Position numbers and translations under genes: made by a program. A stretch of DNA of 7,031 nt from NCBI GenBank assembly GCA_023250495.1, contig JAHFAP010000165.1:1-7031 (forward strand). The letters run 5' to 3'. This DNA is from Deltaproteobacteria bacterium (lineage in GTDB: Bacteria > Desulfobacterota > Binatia > UBA9968). Positions within the stretch are counted from its first letter, which is position 1. Each line of letters opens with the position of its first letter. The notes beneath the pieces are model-generated. The model saw only the letters and a list, made by a program, of their open reading frames with translations, was not told where the DNA came from and searched no databases. Below, in pieces: positions 5,246 to 7,031 of the stretch.

Positions 5246-5703
5246 CCCAGACGGAGGCAGTGGTGATTAATCGGAGGTTGCTTAGAGGCGGTTGCCACTG
5301 CGGTAAAGTCAAGATTGAATTTGAAACCGCTATTAGCCCTGCGGACTTTACTCCTCGGGCTTGTGATTGCTCGTTCTGCTTGAAGCATAGCGCGTCGTAT
5401 ATCTCGGATCCGGACGGAAGTCTTTCCATTGAGGCGAAGGGATTGGACACGATCAGCGAATATCGTCAGGGCTCGGAAAGCGCTAGATTCTTAGTATGCC
5501 GTTGCTGCGGTGTCCTGGTGGCTGTTGTGTTTGATGACGACTCGGGTTGTTACGGTGCCGTAAATTCGAGATGCATAGAGGATGGCGTGGTGTTCGGAGC
5601 GCTTCAAGTGGTCTCTCCTCAGAAACTCGGCGGTGAAGAAAAGAGGGGACGGTGGGCGAAGCTTTGGACTCCACGGGTTAAATTGAAGGTATCTGGTACA
5701 TAA
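5242..5703 (+). CDS. GFA/CENP-V family zinc-binding protein (integron cassette gene)
   Basis: A 153-residue protein of the family named after glutathione-dependent formaldehyde-activating enzyme; most members are uncharacterised, and a formaldehyde role should not be assumed. Its zinc ligands are all present: GGCHCG (Cys18, Cys20), ACDCSFC (Cys41, Cys43, Cys46) and VCRCCG (Cys86 and Cys89, with an extra Cys88). The fold segment GKVKIEFE follows the first pair. The ATG at 5242 overlaps the attC R' box, and the stop TAA (5701-5703) lies inside the R'' box, so the gene fills the cassette. The ATG has no ribosome site. A GTG at 5263, preceded by GGAGG with 5-bp spacing, is a strong alternative start and would remove only seven non-conserved residues. 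The frame remains open upstream to a TTG at 5209, but that lies in the previous attC and outside the cassette. Confidence 0.88.
   Translation: MSQTEAVVINRRLLRGGCHCGKVKIEFETAISPADFTPRACDCSFCLKHSASYISDPDGSLSIEAKGLDTISEYRQGSESARFLVCRCCGVLVAVVFDDDSGCYGAVNSRCIEDGVVFGALQVVSPQKLGGEEKRGRWAKLWTPRVKLKVSGT
5253..5265 (+). promoter_or_regulatory. Ribosome binding site that favours an internal GTG start in cassette 1
   Basis: GGAGG (5253-5257) lies 5 nt before GTG (5263-5265), in frame with the ATG at 5242, which has none. The conserved GFA domain begins after both, so this site is the best argument for the shorter protein. Confidence 0.45.
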
Positions 5704-5759
5704 CATTTAGTTCGAGCGGACGCGGCAAACCGGCCGCGCCGCTCAACAAAACGTTGGGC
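5698..5759 (+). other. attC recombination site of cassette 1 (canonical architecture)
   Basis: From left to right: R'' ACATAAC (5698-5704), spacer of 5, L'' GTT-c-GAGCGG-a-CGCGGC (5710-5726), a 6-base loop (5727-5732), GCCGCG-CCGCTC-AAC (5733-5747), spacer of 5, R' GTTGGGC (5753-5759). Fifteen stem pairs are perfect, apart from two extrahelical bases on one arm (5713 and 5720). On the bottom strand, the one recombined by IntI, these are a T and a G, as in well-studied attC sites. The 62-bp length is in the normal range. Recombination would occur between G5753 and T5754. Confidence 0.95.
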
Positions 5760-6798
5760 GTCAAGAGCAGGCAACGTACGCTTTCAACCCAAGCAGTAGA
5801 TGAGCCCCTTCGGTAGGCTGACATCCAGTGAAGGAAAGGCGGCCATTCCCAGCGAGTTATAGATGCCAATGTACAAGAACCGCGTACCAATGGACCCGGC
5901 TACCGAGCTTCGGCGGTACACCACACTCGACGCCCTTGTGCAGATACTGCGAAATCGGCAGCTGCGATTGACGCGCGTGGATAAATTTCAGGACCCCTTC
6001 GAAGGCTCCGTTCCCACGAGGCAAATCGACGACCAAGTTCCAATTTTCTCTAGCAGGAACGCGGTCCAGATGATGAGTTTGGCTGCATATTATCCGAGCA
6101 TGAGCATGCCACCCCGTCGATCTCTGGATCCATGGACAGAAATGACGCTGCGGCGGCGAGCCAAGACCCGCTCCGCCCATGCTAGCTGCTGGACAGCTGG
6201 CCATGAGTCGGAAGCGATGTGGCGGTTGTACTGCCGAGATCGTGGCCCGGAAGGCCAAGGCGTCGCGTTGCGAAGCACCTTGGGGAAAATTGAGGCGTCC
6301 GTCGCGCGCCACGATCTATTTGTGAGCCCGATTAGGTATCGCTACTACCATGAAGGCGATGCGTTTGACGATGAACTCGACCCATTCATGCATAAACGCA
6401 TGGGATTTGAGCACGAACGCGAGGTGCGGCTGCTCAAGTATGACGATAGCCACTACATCGAGTTGGCGGCTGCCCTCACGAGTGGCGATCCGGCCAGAGC
6501 CACGCCACCGGAACTGCCCGAGCATATCTTTCTCGAATGGTCCCCGGCGGCGGTCATCGAGAGGATAACGATTAGCCCGTACGCGGACGAGTCCTACGAG
6601 AAGAAGGCAAGAGACGCAATCGCATCAATTGATCCTTCCATCATCGACAGACTTGAACTGTCTGTACTCAGTGAACGCCGCTACGCCCCACAGTTCTGAA
6701 GCGCAGTGACGCATATGGCACGACATCGGAGTTGAGTCGCACGCGTTGATGGTGCAACGGAATCGACGCCCAACATCGCGCTGCAGGGGGCGCAGGCG
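5754..6798 (+). mobile_element. Integron gene cassette 2 (DUF2971 protein)
   Basis: A 1045-bp unit from TTGGGC (after G5753) to G6798. The 5' box GTTGGGC (5753-5759) is exactly complementary to GCCCAAC (6768-6774) at the 3' end, which identifies the two as ends of one cassette. It holds one gene in cassette orientation after a 109-bp leader in which no convincing promoter is visible. Confidence 0.8.
5863..6699 (+). CDS. DUF2971 family protein (integron cassette gene)
   Basis: A 278-residue soluble protein with no signal peptide or membrane segment. Its motifs match DUF2971: RYTTLDALVQIL (18-29), DKFQDPFEG (40-48), SCW (108-110) with ESEAMWRLY (115-123), GVALRST (133-139), HKRMGFEHEREVRL (177-190) and ITISPYA (235-241). 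The function of DUF2971 is not established. To my knowledge such proteins recur in mobile and accessory DNA, so a host-protection role is possible but not shown. The ATG at 5863 is preceded directly by an in-frame TAG, so the frame cannot extend; the ribosome site is weak. An ATG at 5890 (MDPATELRRY) is a plausible alternative. The gene is alone in its cassette, 109 bp after the recombination point. Confidence 0.85.
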   Translation: MPMYKNRVPMDPATELRRYTTLDALVQILRNRQLRLTRVDKFQDPFEGSVPTRQIDDQVPIFSSRNAVQMMSLAAYYPSMSMPPRRSLDPWTEMTLRRRAKTRSAHASCWTAGHESEAMWRLYCRDRGPEGQGVALRSTLGKIEASVARHDLFVSPIRYRYYHEGDAFDDELDPFMHKRMGFEHEREVRLLKYDDSHYIELAAALTSGDPARATPPELPEHIFLEWSPAAVIERITISPYADESYEKKARDAIASIDPSIIDRLELSVLSERRYAPQF

Positions 6799-6804
6799 TT
6801 AGAA
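6768..6804 (+). other. attC site of cassette 2, unusually short
   Basis: R'' is GCCCAAC (6768-6774), a perfect match to the cassette 5' end, and R' is GTTAGAA (6798-6804). Between them are only 23 bp, with a small CTGC/GCAG stem (6781-6784, 6791-6794). At 37 bp it is below the usual attC range and the 5-base spacers are not preserved on the right, so an internal deletion of the hairpin is likely. The outer boxes still make the boundary call credible. Confidence 0.6.
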
Positions 6805-6901
6805 AAATGACCAGGCCAGAAAACAGCGCGAGCGAGCCTCTCTTGACCCTGACCGCCAATTAGGCTACAAAGTGGACGATGACACGGCTGGAAAAAAATA
6901 A
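6803..6901 (+). other. Short open frame right of the array, possible protein-tail remnant
   Basis: Right of the last recombination point a frame without a start codon runs 32 codons to TAA (6899-6901), ending ...PDRQLGYKVDDDTAGKK. Its charged, natural-looking composition hints at the C-terminus of a disrupted gene, but no family is recognised and chance is quite possible. Apart from this and the terminator, I see nothing in 6805-6976. Confidence 0.2.
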
Positions 6902-6976
6902 TGCCTCGGGATGGTGGCGGCGGCAATTTTCCCGGCGTCTGCCGCTTGGCTAGCTCCAGCCCTTATTCGTGATTTG

Positions 6977-7010
6977 AAAAGGCCATAGGCAGACAGTCCT
7001 ATGGCCTTTT
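6977..7010. terminator. Bidirectional rho-independent terminator
   Basis: A 13-bp perfect stem AAAAGGCCATAGG (6977-6989) / CCTATGGCCTTTT (6998-7010) with loop CAGACAGT is followed on the plus strand by TGTTTTTG. The A-run on the left gives a T-run on the other strand, so it can stop transcription both ways. It would end the cassette transcript and shield whatever lies to the right. Confidence 0.9.
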
Positions 7011-7031
7011 TGTTTTTGTAGGATTTAAGGA

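Larger units (their letters stand above)
5240..5753 (+). mobile_element. Integron gene cassette 1 (GFA-type protein)
   Basis: The unit runs from the recombination point after the G of GTTATGT to the G of GTTGGGC, 514 bp. Its two termini are exact complements (GTTATGT and ACATAAC over seven bases), as expected for a cassette that was once a closed circle. It contains one gene in cassette orientation followed by its own attC. Confidence 0.85.

Noticed and set aside
5857..6312. A 151-codon minus-strand open frame opposite the DUF2971 gene
   Set aside because: The plus strand carries all DUF2971 motifs, and the frame crosses the gene start with no sign of coding.
6807..6863. An 18-codon ATG open frame just after the last attC
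   Set aside because: It is very short, has no ribosome site, and nothing supports a third cassette gene starting there.
4779..7031. CRISPR array, tRNA or insertion sequence in the intergenic DNA
   Set aside because: No evenly spaced repeats, no cloverleaf-like sequence and no transposase or terminal inverted repeats were seen; the only repeats are the attC arms and the AT-rich patch.

Overview
The window looks like a chromosomal segment of a free-living, moderately GC-rich Gram-negative bacterium. The evidence is a predicted lipoprotein, a quinone-type membrane Fe-S oxidoreductase and GC-rich third codon positions. The gene mix (IclR regulator beside an HdrD/NarI-like Fe-S protein, class I-fold transaldolase, Rrf2 regulator) resembles uncultured Deltaproteobacteria-, NC10- or Rokubacteria-like lineages. 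That placement is only an impression.

Left part (1-4778): housekeeping-type DNA. The 3' end of an unrecognised plus-strand gene (2-118) overlaps tail to tail with a minus-strand series. Reading leftwards, that series is transaldolase (4227-3574), an IclR-family regulator (3448-2672), a 664-residue membrane Fe-S oxidoreductase (2610-616) and a DUF192 lipoprotein (519-97, whose signal peptide extends upstream of any standard start codon). An Rrf2-family regulator (4344-4778) diverges from the transaldolase across a 116-bp promoter region.

Right part (4779-7031): a remnant integron, the most interesting part of the window. An AT-rich repeat patch abuts a 41-codon fragment from the C-terminus of an integron integrase (IntI), which keeps the catalytic His and nucleophilic Tyr. 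After a 216-bp spacer carrying a good sigma70-like promoter and possible recombination-site debris come two gene cassettes bounded by attC sites. Cassette 1 (5240-5753) carries a GFA/CENP-V-type zinc protein and cassette 2 (5754-6798) a DUF2971 protein. The boundaries rest on exact complementarity. The 5' end GTTATGT of cassette 1 pairs with ACATAAC at its 3' end, and GTTGGGC of cassette 2 pairs with GCCCAAC at its 3' end. The central attC (5698-5759) has textbook architecture. A strong bidirectional hairpin terminator (6977-7010) closes the window.

The intI fragment points in the same direction as the cassettes, with its 3' end towards them. This is opposite to the usual integron layout and resembles the inverted arrangement known from a few lineages such as Treponema denticola. 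The integrase is too short to work, so the array is probably frozen, or depends on an integrase elsewhere.
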